A stretch of 64,000 bases of DNA from Tubulanus polymorphus (GCF_964204645.1 NC_134027.1:13440485-13504484); one strand, 5' to 3'; shown: positions 42,403 through 54,557, counted from the first letter of the stretch. Notes: generated from the sequence alone by a model not told the origin. Translations and numbers: made by a program.

Positions 42403-45400
42403 CAACAAGTAAAAAACCAGCTTCAAAAACTAAATCTATTTCAAATAAACCTTACATGGAAAATGTTAGAAATTATATTGATTCACTAGAAATAAAAGAT
42501 ACAATTGAAATATTAGAAACATTACGTAGTAAAATTGGTCCTGCAGCTATTATATTTAGATTTTTTAAAGGTACAACAATAGAAGATTATAGTAAATTTA
42601 ATGAAATAATAGAAAAAATACTAGATTTCATAACAGATGTTGAATATCCAAAGATTAGTATCTCTGGGAAAGTAAGTTTTTTAAAGTCTGAAGAGAAAAT
42701 GGATTATAATATTCAAACACTCTCTGAAGAAATAATTTCAAAAACGCAAATGAAAGTTAGAAAAAATATTTAATGAATTTAAACGTCATATTGAAGAAAG
42801 ATATTTTGAGGGTTCTGGTTTAACATTGAATGGGATTATATTTTTAGATTTAAATGTTTATAATACAAAAAGGAATAAAACATCAAAAAGTAAAACAATG
42901 TTTAAAAATGACTCAAACTTTACAACAGAAAAGGATATTGAAGCATCAAGTTATATTAAATTACCATTTACAACAAAAGCAGTAATAAATGTTCAAAATG
43001 AAGATAATAAATGTTTTCTATGGTCAATTATTAGTTGTTTACACCCAACAGAAGATATGACGCATAGTTTTAGAATAACAAATTACCGGAAATATGAAAC
43101 ATTATATAAAATTGATCAATATCCAGTAACTATAAAAATGATTCCTAAAATAGAAAAAGTTAATAATTTAAAAATAAATATATTTGAATTAATGCAATTA
43201 CCAAAGACAAAAGGTGAAAATATCAAAGATAATACATTGGAAGCTTTATATTAAACAGAATATTATGATGATGAAAATGCTATAGATTTGTTATATTACA
43301 AAAAAGATGAAAATGAACATTATATGTGGTTAAAACAAATTGATTTATTCTTTAGAACAGAAAGTGATCATCATCATAAAATTTATCTATGTAGAAAATG
43401 TTTATCTAAATTCATGTCTGAGAATTCATTATTAAAACATAAAGAATTATGTGATAATAAAGATTTTTGTAAATTGATAATGCCAACAGAAAAAGATTAT
43501 AAATTGAAATTTACTAATCATAAATTTAAGAATATTGTTCCATTTGTAATTTATGGGGATTTTGAATCGTTGAATAAAGAATTAACTGATCAAGATAGAA
43601 AAGAAATATATAACAAAAAGCAATTATTGAAATCAATGGATAAAGGAAATGAACTAAATGAAGATATAATTCCCACCATAAGACCCACCAATTATAAATA
43701 CAATTACAAAAGTTCATCAAAGAGCTGCTGCTTATGGAATTTACATAAAATAAAATTATCCTGAATTATATGAAAGTCGATATATTTCTTTTAGAGGTGA
43801 AGATGTAGTTAATAATTTTTGTACCAAAATAATTGAATTAGAAAGTGATTTTGCAGAATTATTAAACAAAATAAAAGAATAGTTATGACAAAAGAAGATG
43901 AAATTGATTTTAATTATGCAACTCATTGTTGTTATTGTGAAAAAAACGTTTTTATTCATTTGATAAAAAAGTTAGAGATAATGATCATTTAAATTCAAAA
44001 TACCGCGGAGCTGCTCATGAAGATTGCAATTTACAAGCTAAGAAAGTTAATTTCGTTCCAATATTATTTCATAATTTATCAGGCTATGATACCCATCTAT
44101 TTATAAAACAATTATCGGGAAAATTGGGCGCAATTAATCAAGAAATAGAAGATGTAATGCCATGAATGGTGTAAATGTAAGAAAATATGATTTTAAACTA
44201 TTAGCTAAAACATCTGAAAATTATATTTCATTTCAATTTGGTTGCATTAGATTTTTAGATTCTTATAGATTTCTAGCAAGTTCATTAGATAATTTAGCAA
44301 AAAGTTTAGTTGATAATGATTTTGTTATAACTCGATATTATTATCCAAATGAACAAGATTTTAAATTATTGAGATATAAAGGTGCAATTCCTTATTCATT
44401 TTATAAAACACACAATGATTTTAATGTAACAGAATTATTAAAAGATCAATTTTATGATCAATTAAAAGAGGAGTATGTGAAAGACGAAGTGTTTAATAGA
44501 ACATTAAATATTTGGAACAATTTTAAGATGGAAAATCATGGTGAATTAGTTGATTTATATTTAAAATCAGATGTTATGATATTGGCTGACATATTTGAAA
44601 AATTTAGAGAAGTTAATTTGAATCATTTTAATGTTGATCCTTGTTATTGCTACTCTAGTCCTGGTTTAACCTGGCAATGTGGTTTAAAATATACAAATGT
44701 AGAGTTAGATTTATTAAAAGAACCAGACATGGTTTTATTATTTGAAAAATCAATTAGAGGTGGAATTAGTGGTGTTATGGGAGATAGATATTTTAAAGCA
44801 AATGATGAATATAAATTATTATATATTGACGCCATTAATTTATATGGTTGGGCAATGATGCAACCTCAACCTTACAAAAATTTTATATTAACAGAAGTTG
44901 AAAATGGTGATAAAACTGATTGGGAAAGCGCAATTGCGAGTTTAAAAGATGAAGCACCAATTGGTTATTTCTTTGTAGTTGATTTAGAATATCCTGATAA
45001 CATAAAGTTTAAAACAAGAAACTTACCTTATTGCCCAGAACATATAACTGTAGATGATAGTTATTTAAGTGAATACCAGAAGAAAATAAAACCGAAAGAT
45101 CATGTTTTTACAGAAAAATTAATACTTACTCAAAATAATAAATACAATTATATCGTTCATTATAGAATGTTAAAATTTTATCTAAAACAAGGAATGAAAT
45201 TAAAGAAAGTACAAAGATATATTGAATTTAATCAATCGAAGTGGTTAGAAAAATATATAGATTTCAATACTCAACAGAGAACAATATCTAAAACAGATTT
45301 TGAAAAAGATTTCTTCAAATTAATGAATAATAGTTTTTATGGTAAAACATGCGAAAATATTAGAAATAGAAATGATATTGAAATAGTAAATAATTCTGAA

Positions 45401-47008
45401 AGATTAAGACATTTAAAATCAAGTCCTAGACATTTAGGAAATAAAAGATTTGAAGATTATTTAACAGCAGTTAAATTAAAAAGAACGTCAATGAAATTTA
45501 ATCAACCTATATTCATTGGTTCAACTGTTTTAGAAGTATCAAAATTATCAATGTATGATTTTTATTATAATGTTGTACAACCACTTTTTGGGACAAAAGC
45601 ATATTGAAATATTATATTTTGATTCTGTTACATCTGACACCCCAATATTATTAAAATGTATTGATAAAATATTGATAAGAAGAATTTCAGAAATAATTCC
45701 AAAACATAATGAATGTTATATTTCATATGGTGAAAAAGAATTAATACAAATAAATGGTTTAATGGATGTTTGGACAAGAAATGGATGGAAAAAATTAAAG
45801 AATATTATTAGGCATAAAACAAATAAGAAAATCTATACAGTTAGAACTAAATTAGGGTTTGTAGATGTTACAGAAGATCATAGTTTAATTAAACGAAATG
45901 GCGATGAAATAAAACCAACCGATATAAAAATTGGAGATGAATTATTACATAAAAGATTTTTCCAAAGAATGAATCATATGTCATTCGACGAAATTATTGA
46001 TAATATTTATAATATAGAACCCGAAACATTAGAAGAAAAAGAATATTTTATCAAAGGATTTTTCATGGGTGATGGTTCAGCAGATGTGTATAATTATGTT
46101 TGGGGTAATAAATATTGTTGGTATTTATGCAATCAAGACTTAAAATTATTAGAAGGAATTAAGAAATTCTGTGAAGAAGTTTATTCACATAAAACATTTA
46201 GCATCATGGATGTTATGAAATCATCAGCAGTTTATAGAATACTTGTAAATAATCCTAAAGATTTTGCTATAAAATATAATGATGAATTCTATATTCATGC
46301 AATAGTGAAAAGTAATACTTCAACAAAAGAAAAGATAGTTCCAGATTATGTATTAAATGCAAAAGATAATTTAAGAAAATGGTTCTTCATTGGATTCTAC
46401 GCAGCAGATGGTGCTAAAAAATTTTAACTGAAAAAGATTTAACTGAAAAAGTTCAAGATTTATTTGAAATATATAACCCAACAGATTATGTTTATGATTT
46501 ATCAACTGAAGATGGCACATTCAACTGTGGATTTCCATTAATTTGCTTCAATACGGATGCGTACATACTAAAAATCAAGACAAATGACATAACAAAAGAC
46601 TTAAAAACATTAAAACATCATTTTGATTTTAGCAATTATCCCAAAGATCATGAACTATTTAGCAATGATAATAAAAAGATTCTGAAATGTTTAAAGATGA
46701 ATTAGGGGGTGATGAAATTATTGAATTTGTTGGGATAAGAAGTAAAATGTACAGTTACAGAACAAAAGATCATGAAACTAAAAAGTTAAAAGGAATAACA
46801 AAACATGTGGTTGATAAACATATAGAATTTCAAGATTATATAAAGTGTTTATATAACTCAATTGTAATGAAACATAAAATGAATTGTTTAAGATCAGAAA
46901 ATCACGAGATGTACATTAATGAAGTTGAAAAAACTAGTTTGAATCCATTTGATGATAAAAAGGCATATTTTAGATGATGGTATAAAAACATTACCTTATG
47001 GTTATTAA
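42074..47008 (+). pseudogene. polB: Protein-primed DNA polymerase B with intein, full-length copy
   Basis: The zinc-finger N-terminus is in the TIR (CEVCNEFIVKRNYKRHLES), followed by the NEDNKCFLWSIISCLHP domain and finger CRKCLSKF...C. Exo I is FVIYGDFESLN (43540), Exo II is HNLSGYDTHLFIKQL with RFLDSYRFLASSLDNL, and Exo III is LYLKSDVMILADIF. Palm motif A is LLYIDAINLYGWAMM (44818) and motif B is KLMNNSFYGKTCENI. Motif C is split by the intein as YFD/TDAYILK, and the C-terminal KGITKHVVDKHIEFQDY is present. Motif order fits the DNA_pol_B_2 family that replicates linear genomes from a terminal protein. Frame breaks lie near 42076, 42253, 42760, 43250, 43740, 43880, 43950, 44160 and 45595. 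Confidence 0.9.
45624..46552 (+). other. Intein in PolB motif C, internally deleted (C)
   Basis: The same insertion point as in B: Ser first residue after YFD (SVTSDTPILL), Asn last residue before TDAYILK. Block B is VTEDHSLI. The first LAGLIDADG helix is intact (KGFFMGDGSADVY), the second is FFIGFYAADG. About 135 bases between the second helix and block F are lost compared with B, ending in a repeated CTGAAAAAG at the junction. Block F is YDLSTEDGTFNCG. Confidence 0.85.
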
Positions 47009-48323
47009 AATGGATCAATATCATCAAACTCGAAATCACTATTGGTTTCTTCTTTTTCATTTAATTGTTCTTGTATAATTTGTTTAGGTTCTTCCATTTC
47101 ATTTTTCTCATTTAAATAAAGTTCTATCTTGTACCATATTTCATCTCGCTCTCTTTGTTTCTTTTTGTTCGTTAATTCATCAAATGGAATTATGATATCG
47201 ATGTTTAAATAATTTTACAATCTTATTTAAAAAGAATTCATAATTAATTGAATCTGTTATTCTATTATCCACATAATATCTTAATATTTGTTTGAATGTT
47301 TCTTTTATATTTTCCATATCTTTTTCTGTTAATTTAGGTTTTTTATAATAATCGTTAAATAATAAATATAAATACATTTTCTTTTCTTGTGTGTTAAATG
47401 ATATGTTAAATGATGTGTTGATGGAATAATTGTTTTTATCATATCTTTTTTAGTTATTTCACCATTTTTATTTTCTATTATTTTCATTTTTTCAAGCCAT
47501 TGCTTATATACTGGCGTATGATCTTCCATAGAAAATGTCTTAAATATTTCATTTTATATATTAATTATGATATTTTAATTTTGGTTCTATAAGAATATCT
47601 CTAGTTTTTTCATCACCCCATAAATTTTTTTGCTATCCACATTCATTACAAAATATCACAGGACCTTCTTGTCTTAAGTACTCATAAATACATTGTGAGC
47701 ATTTTTTTCTATCATAGCTTTGTAATTGATCTTCATTAAGCTCTTGGTATTTTCTTACGTTTTCTTTATGTTTTTATTGTTCTATTATGTAGATTTGAAT
47801 TACTTGTTGTAATAATCAATTTACAATATTTACAATAATATGTTTTTCTTGTTAATTCATTATATTGTTTTTCTAACTTTTCAACTGTTTCTTTATTATC
47901 TGGTAACGTTTTCTCATATTCTGTTTCAAATTCATTAGAAATTTTATCTATATGTTCTTTACGAAATTGATGATTCTCCCAAGCTTCTATATTTTCAGGA
48001 CTAAATTTCATTCGACAAGGCCCACAGAAATGATCTTTTATATTATCCTTATCATAGAATAAGAAAGGTCTTTTCCAAATCATTTCAGGTTCAACTTCAA
48101 CAGAATTACTATTACTTTCGTTACTATCAACATTAGCCGTTGCGCCATTAATTTTACACTTCTCTGAATGTTTTTTAACATAATTTCTTGAGAATAATTT
48201 ATTACATTTTTGGGCAGTTTATTTTAGGGTGTTTATAATTTTCATCACGATTTTCATATGTCGAGCCATATTACTTTTTCTTAGAACTTCACCACAAATT
48301 TCACATCCTATCTTCTCATTCAT
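47006..48323 (-). pseudogene. Zinc-finger/zinc-ribbon protein, VLTF3-like
   Basis: Copy of the B gene at 21462-22776. It starts at 48323 (MNEKIGCEICGEVLRKSNMA), where B has a stop. Fingers CGPCRMKF...H...H and YYCKYCKLIITTSNSN are visible; the ribbon has lost cysteine positions or frame near 47640-47710. The helical part reads HTPVYKQWLEKMKIIE and, in another frame, INYEFFLNKIV. At least five frame breaks. The N-terminal C-x2-C pair is clearer here than in B. Confidence 0.5.
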
Positions 48324-48394
48324 TTATTAAGGAAAAATTTTATTAAAATTAATTTTTAGTGATGAGCGGTGATTTCTTTATGTTATAAATAATG
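48321..48394. promoter_or_regulatory. Divergent promoter region (C)
   Basis: Same design as 22774-22847: TTTTTCCTTAATAAATG on the reverse side, GTTATAAATAATGG on the forward side, GTGATGAGCGG between them. Confidence 0.5.
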
Positions 48395-49146
48395 GTAGAA
48401 TTAAAAGAATATAGAATATCTTTTGATTCAAGAAAACTTACAAATTATAAATCTCATAATTTACTAGTACAATTAGATAGAGAATTTAAGAATTGTGTTG
48501 ATTTAAAATTAGTTAATATAAGTTTATGTAATTCTTTTCATAATATATCGAATAAAAGTCTAGAACATTTAATGTTTTCAATCTTTTACAAAAAAAGGAA
48601 TAAATGGTTTTTTATATATTTAAAACCAGGATTATATAATTTAGATACATTAGCGCAAGAAATTAATAACTCGAGCTAAATTAGGAAGTGATTCCGGATT
48701 TAACATTAATTAGATTTTCAAAAAGTTATAGTTCTAATAAAATAAAGATTAGGTTAGCTCATGATGAACAATTTGAATTTATAGTAAGAAAACCTTTAGC
48801 TAAACTGTTAGGAATTAACCCAAATATTGTTACAGTAAACGCAGAAGGTAGATCAAACTTTCACCTTACACACATTTCTATATTTATTGTAATTTAATTA
48901 ATCCTACAAAAACATTTGAAGCAACTAAAGATACAATTTGTAATTCTAGTATATTAAATATTTTACCATTAAAAATGTTAGACACTTTGGAACGCAAATA
49001 AATTATAATTTAGCTGAATGTGATTTTAAACCTTGTATTCCACATTTCAATAATTTCAAATTAGAAATAAGAAATCACAATGGATACTTAATTGATTTGA
49101 ATAACTTTCCTGTAATTTATGAATTAGTTGTAAGATGTAAAGAGTA
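48392..49146 (+). pseudogene. Penton-like minor capsid protein, frameshifted
   Basis: MVELKEYRISFDSRKLTNYK is continuous to LAQEIN at 48672, then breaks at about 48672, 48710, 48860-48896 and 48978 against B. Conserved end parts (NHNGYLIDLNNFPVIYELVV) are still readable. Unlike B, the TTA codon at CVDLKLVN is intact. Confidence 0.6.
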
Positions 49147-49163
49147 ATTTTTTTGATATATAA

Positions 49164-49517
49164 ATGTATATAACCGTTGGACCGAGTATATGTTTTGGGT
49201 TTGATTTTAAACGTGAGAAAGAAATGAAATTTAACATTACTGATGTAATTATACATATCAAAAATATTGCAATTTCTAATGAAACAACATTTGAGTATGA
49301 AACAACAATAGATAAAGAAACTTTAAATGTAGAAAAGATTACTAATTTAATAAGAGAATCTTTAAGATTTTATGAATTAGATGAAGATTTTATCATCGAT
49401 GATATTAAAAAAATAATAATTGAAATATATACAAATGAAACTAGTAATGAAATAAATGTTGAATTAATCATAAATAAGTTAACTAAATATTTTGAAGATA
49501 GTAATTTTTTTGATTAA
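49164..49517 (+). CDS. Conserved Polinton protein of 117 aa
   Basis: Intact frame, MYITVGPSICFGFDFKREKE. Homologue of 801 (A) and 23624 (B) with a different central segment (TTFEYETTIDKETLNVEK) and a conserved tail (NVELIINKLTKYFEDSNFFD). The higher divergence of this gene compared with its neighbours hints at recombination between subfamilies or relaxed constraint in the middle. Confidence 0.6.
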   Translation: MYITVGPSICFGFDFKREKEMKFNITDVIIHIKNIAISNETTFEYETTIDKETLNVEKITNLIRESLRFYELDEDFIIDDIKKIIIEIYTNETSNEINVELIINKLTKYFEDSNFFD

Positions 49518-49520
49518 TAA

Positions 49521-49772
49521 ATGAGTGATAATAAGTGGATAATAACTGGATTATATAATGGAGCATTACTATCAGTTGGATTTTATAATGGAGCATTACT
49601 ATCAGTTGGAACTGTTGGTTATTCAATGGTATTAAAAAAAGTTTATAAAATGGGAAGTGTTAATGTTGATAGATTTGATATCAATGATATTTTAAAATTA
49701 ACATTATCAGTTACTTTATCTAATTTAACTATTGATTATTTGGAAAAACAAAAATATATTCCTCCTATATAA
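49521..49772 (+). CDS. Small Polinton membrane protein with internal duplication
   Basis: 83 residues, MSDNKWIITGLYNGALLSVG, then FYNGALLSVG again before TVGYSMVLKK. A 30-bp in-frame tandem duplication lengthens the N-terminal hydrophobic segment compared with A and B. The rest matches B 23966. Confidence 0.65.
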   Translation: MSDNKWIITGLYNGALLSVGFYNGALLSVGTVGYSMVLKKVYKMGSVNVDRFDINDILKLTLSVTLSNLTIDYLEKQKYIPPI

Positions 49773-49796
49773 ATGCGTAATTATTTTACTAAATAA
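49773..49796 (+). CDS. Seven-codon reading frame MRNYFTK
   Basis: Base-for-base the same as 24188-24211 in B, in the same position between the two membrane-protein genes. Confidence 0.4.
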   Translation: MRNYFTK

Positions 49797-50218
49797 ATGG
49801 CTTCTGCAGTTATAACTATTATAGGATCGCTAATTGTTAACGCTTTAGCATTTACAGGTGGTGGATATTTATTTAAACATATTGATAAAAATGGATCATT
49901 AACAGAACAAAAAAGACATAACTTAGCATTAGAGAAATACAATAAAGCAGCAGAAGAATATAGAGAAAAGAGGCAAAACTATATGGATTATATAAACAAG
50001 GAATTATATGATCAGAAGATTTCACATAGAGATTTTCAATCAGTTGATGATGCAATGAGTTTATATAACGCGGTAACCAATAAAGAAAATTACATCTATA
50101 CAAACCTAAATTATCAGATTATTATACCCCAAGTAAAGAACAACAGAAATATGAAATAATATGGATTTTAGGTGAAACTGTTATTGTTATATTTGTGGCG
50201 TATAGTATTACTAATTAG
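49797..50218 (+). pseudogene. Polinton membrane protein with YLF-helix-YTP architecture
   Basis: Homologue of B 24212. MASAVITIIGSLIVNALAFT, the charged helix and DFQSVDDAMSLYNAV are intact; one lost base near 50087 shifts the frame after NKEN. The C-terminal helix (ETVIVIFVAY) is readable in the shifted frame. Confidence 0.65.
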
Positions 50219-50237
50219 TAATTTTTTTGCTAAATAA

Positions 50238-50672
50238 ATGGATGATAAAGTTGATTATATTGATATTATTCCTCATGATATAAATAAAACTAAATTAAAA
50301 ATATATTTAGAAAAACAAATATTAGAATTTGAAAGTGATTTAAAAGTTAAAAAGAAAAAATATTTAAAAAGTAAAATTATATATTATTTTATTATTAGTG
50401 GTTCGGTTACAATTAGTTCTGTAATAACATTTCTAGCAATATTCAGTCCATTAACACCTTTAGCTATATCAATTGGTGTGTTAGGATTAAGTTCAAGTGT
50501 ATTAACCGGTATAAGTTCAAAATTAAATATAAAAAGTAATAAAGAAAAAATTAAAATTAATGTAAAAGAAATTAATAAATTGAAGAATACACTAGATTAT
50601 ATAATAAGTTTAAATGGTCATATAACAGTTGAAGAACAAGATAAATTATTAAAAGAATTAATAAATTATTAA
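50238..50672 (+). CDS. Two-helix membrane protein, 144 aa, intact
   Basis: MDDKVDYIDIIPHDINKTKL, a basic segment KVKKKKYLKSK, two hydrophobic helices with a short turn (ISGSVTISSVITFLAIFSPL and AISIGVLGLSSSVLTGI) and a helical tail (LKNTLDYIISLNGHITVEEQ) ending in ELINY. This is the only complete copy of this gene in the window. The hairpin plus tail plan recurs in other animal Polintons; the role is unknown. Confidence 0.7.
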   Translation: MDDKVDYIDIIPHDINKTKLKIYLEKQILEFESDLKVKKKKYLKSKIIYYFIISGSVTISSVITFLAIFSPLTPLAISIGVLGLSSSVLTGISSKLNIKSNKEKIKINVKEINKLKNTLDYIISLNGHITVEEQDKLLKELINY

Positions 50673-50688
50673 TTTCTTAATTATATAA

Positions 50689-52038
50689 ATGGTAGATAGT
50701 TATCCAAAAGCTTTCCAATATAATAAATCAATTAAATATAATATTCCTGCAATAGATTTTAATAAAGATATTACATATAGAAATGAAGTTTTAAATTCAT
50801 TAATTGATTTATATATTTATGTTACTGAAACTAATTATTTTAATGTTAAGATGGAAAATATATTTCATGTGTATACAATTAATTTTAAAAATTTAAATGA
50901 GGCAAAACATTGGTTATTAAAATCTAATATGAAGTATTGGCAGAACCAATTAAATTTTGCTGTTTATTGTGCAACAACAGGATGTGGAATTAGTTGGAAT
51001 GATCATTTAAATAAACCAACTTTACCATTGATGTTATCACATTTTAGATTTCATACTTATTTTCAAATAAAATTGATATTAGATGAATTAGAATGTCCTT
51101 TACCAGGTTCAAAATATTTTAAAGAATTGAATAATAATATTAATTTTTCTAAGTTTTATAAAATATGTAATTAATTTAATATTAATTCAAATAAAGATTT
51201 TAGAGCAAAAATCGGAACAATGGGTGGATTAGGAATATTATATACTAAAGAATTTGGAAAAATAATGAAAAATTCAGATATAAGAACACTAAATTAGAAT
51301 GAATTACCAAAATATTATAATAATATACAACAACAAAATAATAATGGTTGGGTTTATTTCATTTTAGAAAATAGTGAAGGTTTTACTAAAGCTGGTATAC
51401 AAAGAATAAATCAATCAATTAGAACTTATTTAATTTGTATTTTAGGTGCGCAAGTTGAAACAAGATCACCAATAGTTGGAAATGATAACACTTCATTTGA
51501 TGCGCAGAAACAATTCAAAGTATTATTTGAAGATTCCATTCATAATGATAAAAATAGATCGATTCCAGAAAACATTGTAAGATATCAAAATTATTTAGAT
51601 AAATCACATATTAGATTAAATTATTGTATAGGCCCTAATCTATTTATTATTTCTAATGATTTAGTATTAAAGATGGGAAATATAATTGGTTATTATAATC
51701 TAATTAAAACTGCAACAATAAATAATTCATTTGGATTGAATGATATAAATAAAAAGATTATTACTGCTCCAAAATTAATGGAAGGTGAAAAAAATAAAAA
51801 ACATATTCAATCAACAGAAACTAAAACTAATAATATTAAATTAAATAATGATTCTAAACCGGATTATAATACATCAGAAAATGGTGCCGTACGGCACCCA
51901 CACGGTGATATAAAAACTGATAATATTCAACATGAAATAATTAAACTAAATGATGATAATAAATCCCATGAAAATGCTAAATTAGCTATAACTTGTATAG
52001 GAATTGTAATAGGAGGGATATTATATTTTAAATTTTAA
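50689..52038 (+). pseudogene. Large conserved Polinton protein, with stops
   Basis: Homologue of B 25105. It is open to residue 161 (MKYWQNQLNFAVYCATTGCG present), then a TAA at about 51172, a segment different from B (51195-51290) and another stop near 51297. The WVYFILENSEGFTKAG to the C-terminal helix part is readable. A GC-rich insert at 51883-51912 in the linker (NGAVRHPHGDI) is absent from B. The membrane helix GIVIGGILYFKF ends the gene. Confidence 0.65.
51883..51898. repeat. Perfect GC-rich palindrome inside an AT-rich gene
   Basis: GGTGCCGTACGGCACC is its own reverse complement. It is part of an extra stretch relative to B, in frame, in the linker of the large conserved protein. Confidence 0.7.
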
Positions 52039-52054
52039 TTTTTCTATTATATAA

Positions 52055-53346
52055 ATGGCAAAAGTAGATATTCCATTGGATCCTTTAGATGACGCTCCTG
52101 GTATAAGAGATGAACAACCACCTGATTTTGATGACACAAGTTTTAATGACGATAATGAAACAGCATATAATTCTAATTTATCAAGACCTGATACTAATGG
52201 ATTTGTTAGTAAAGCACGTTCAAGATTGGACATAGAAAATGAAAATCCAGGTTTATCAAAAAAAGAATTAGAATATGAAGGATTAACTGATAAATTTAAA
52301 CCAATATTTAAAAAAATCTGGTTTCAATATAACTAGTAAAGGTATGAATTATTTAGTAAAAGATTTGAAATATTTGAATGGTGATTATTATTGGCATTTG
52401 AAAGGTGACTATTATTTTAAGATTTCTTCTAATAAAAGTCTCGATAAAATAATAACAAGACCAACTTTAATTAAATTAGAACAATCTAGAATTGAGAAAA
52501 ATCATTAATGATGTTATAACTGATGTTACAGAACAAGATATAACTTTAAATAGAATAGAATTTAAACGAAGAAATGATGATTTTTTGAAGATAATTAATG
52601 AAAATTTAGAACCAGAAACAATTACTAAAGAAGTTAATAATTCCAAAACTAGTAAACTTAAATCAACCGAAGTTCAAACTGAAAAACTTTTACAAAATGG
52701 GTTACTTGATGCAACAGATCAAGAATTAGAAGATTTAAATATATTTTCTGATGAAGCAATTAGAGAAATTTTTAGTATACGAAAGGAAGCTGATAAAATT
52801 TCTGAGATAAAATTAGAACGAGATAAAAAAATTCTGTTTTTAGAAGATAAATTAACTGATAAAAATAAAGAAATAGAACAATTAAAGTCTGATATAGATC
52901 AAGTAATTGATGAAATAGAATATAGGCAAAAAGAATTACGTTTAGAAAAAGAAAAAGATGATTTAGAATATAACATAGAATTACAAAAGAAGAAATTAAA
53001 TTGTTATTAAAATCATATGATTATAATATTAATAGATTAAAAGTTATTTTCAAAGATTTGTTGATAAAACCAAATTCTAAAATATCATTAAAAGATAGAA
53101 TAAAATTATTATTTAAATTAGAAGGAATAACAATTCTTTCAATTCTAACAGCTGTAACTATGTTATTTACAACAATTGGTTTAGCAATATCAAATGCTTT
53201 AAAATCTGCACCAAATCCTAATAAACCGGATAAACCCCCGAATGATAATAATTCTATACAAGATAAAGTTAAAGATGGTTTAAAGAAATTAGCAAAATAT
53301 TTATGGGAACTATCTAAAAAATCTGCTGCAGCATTACCCCGAGTTA
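52055..53346 (+). pseudogene. Coiled-coil membrane protein, fused to capsid-gene tail
   Basis: Homologue of B 26513 with a different N-terminus (MAKVDIPLDPLDDAPGIRDE). The coiled coil (KEIEQLKSDIDQ, RQKELRLEKEKDD) and first hydrophobic helix (ILTAVTMLFTTIGLAIS) are present. Frameshifts lie near 52316, 52495 and 52990. At about 53346, after KKSAAALPRVI, the sequence jumps to the last codons of the major capsid gene, so the second hydrophobic helix is lost. Confidence 0.65.
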
Positions 53347-53416
53347 TTACATTTATATTATATCTGACGCACAATTAAATATTGTAAATTCACAATTAGA
53401 TAGTATTCAATATTAG
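53347..53416 (+). pseudogene. MCP: Major capsid protein, last codons only
   Basis: The short stretch matches the end of B's capsid gene (YIISDAQLNIVNSQLDSIQY, then TAG). Everything upstream of it in the capsid gene is deleted. This makes element C unable to supply its own shell protein. Confidence 0.75.
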
Positions 53417-53446
53417 AAATATAAAGTTAAAATTAACGATATATAA

Positions 53447-54557
53447 ATGGGCGGTAAAAAAACTTCTAATACTAAAGAACAATATTTAAGAAATTTATAT
53501 TACAACCCTGAGAGTTCGGTTGCTTATTCTTCTACCAAAAATATATGGCGTCAAGTAAAACAAGATAAATTAGATAAGATAATCCCACAACATTTAGTTA
53601 AATATAAAGATATAAATGAATTTATGTTAGAACAACCAACATATACAACACATAAAAAAATTATTAGAAAATATAAAACTCGTAAAACTATGGTAAGTTA
53701 TGTAGATCAACAATGGCAAGGAGATTTAATTGATATGAAAAATGTTAAGAAAGATAATGATGATTATTGGTGGTTATTGAATATAATTGATATTTTTAGT
53801 CGTTATGTATGGAGCTTCCCACTTTATAGAAAAGATGCTGTACAAACATCAAATGTTTTAAGAAAATTTCTTTCGGATGATAAACTAAAACCAGAAAAAA
53901 TACAATTTGATGATGGAAAAGAATTTGATAATTCACTTGTTCATGAACTCTAATAATCATAATATTAAATACTTTTCAACAAAATCGGATAAAAAAGCAG
54001 CAGTTGTTGAACGATTTAATAGAACATTAAGAACAAGAATGTGGAAATATTTTACCGCAAATAATACTTTTAAATGGATTGATGTTTTACCAAAATTGAC
54101 AGAAGGATATAATAATTCTTATCATTCTTCTATTGATGCTAGAAAACCTGAAAATGCTGAAATTGTTTGGAATAATTTATATGGAGCATTTCTTGTAGAT
54201 GATTTTGGTGAACCTAGATTTAAAGTTGGTCAAAATGTTAGAATTTCTAAGTATAAAAAGATATTTGACAAGGGATACGATCGAAATTTTACTAGGGAAA
54301 TATATAAAATAAAAAAGATAATAACAACAAAACCATATGTCTATAAATTAGAAGATTTAAATGGTGAAGAAGTTGATGGCTACTTTTACGAAGAAGAATT
54401 AAGTTTAACTACTGAAAATCTAGAACAAGAATATAAAATTGAAAAAGTATTAAAAACAAAAACTGTTAAAAGAAAAAAATATTCTTTAGTAAAATGGGTT
54501 GGATGGCCAGATAAATTCAATGAATGGATATTATCAAGTAAAATTAGAAATATATAA
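53447..54557 (+). pseudogene. Polinton integrase with chromodomain, one frameshift
   Basis: It starts at TATAAATGGGCGG (MGGKKTSNTKEQYLRNLYYN). The zinc-binding-like N-terminal region is followed by the rve core: D in GDLIDM (residue about 95), D in FDDGKEFDN, E in VVERFNRTLR. Two bases lost at about 53949 create a stop after LVHEL; the frame resumes at NHNIKYFSTKSDKKAAV. Then come an SH3-like barrel (RFKVGQNVRISKYKK) and a C-terminal chromodomain (YKIEKVLKTKTVKRKKYSLV, KWVGWP..NEWI). The stop is directly followed by the ATPase start. Core plus chromodomain is the classic Polinton integrase layout. Confidence 0.87.
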
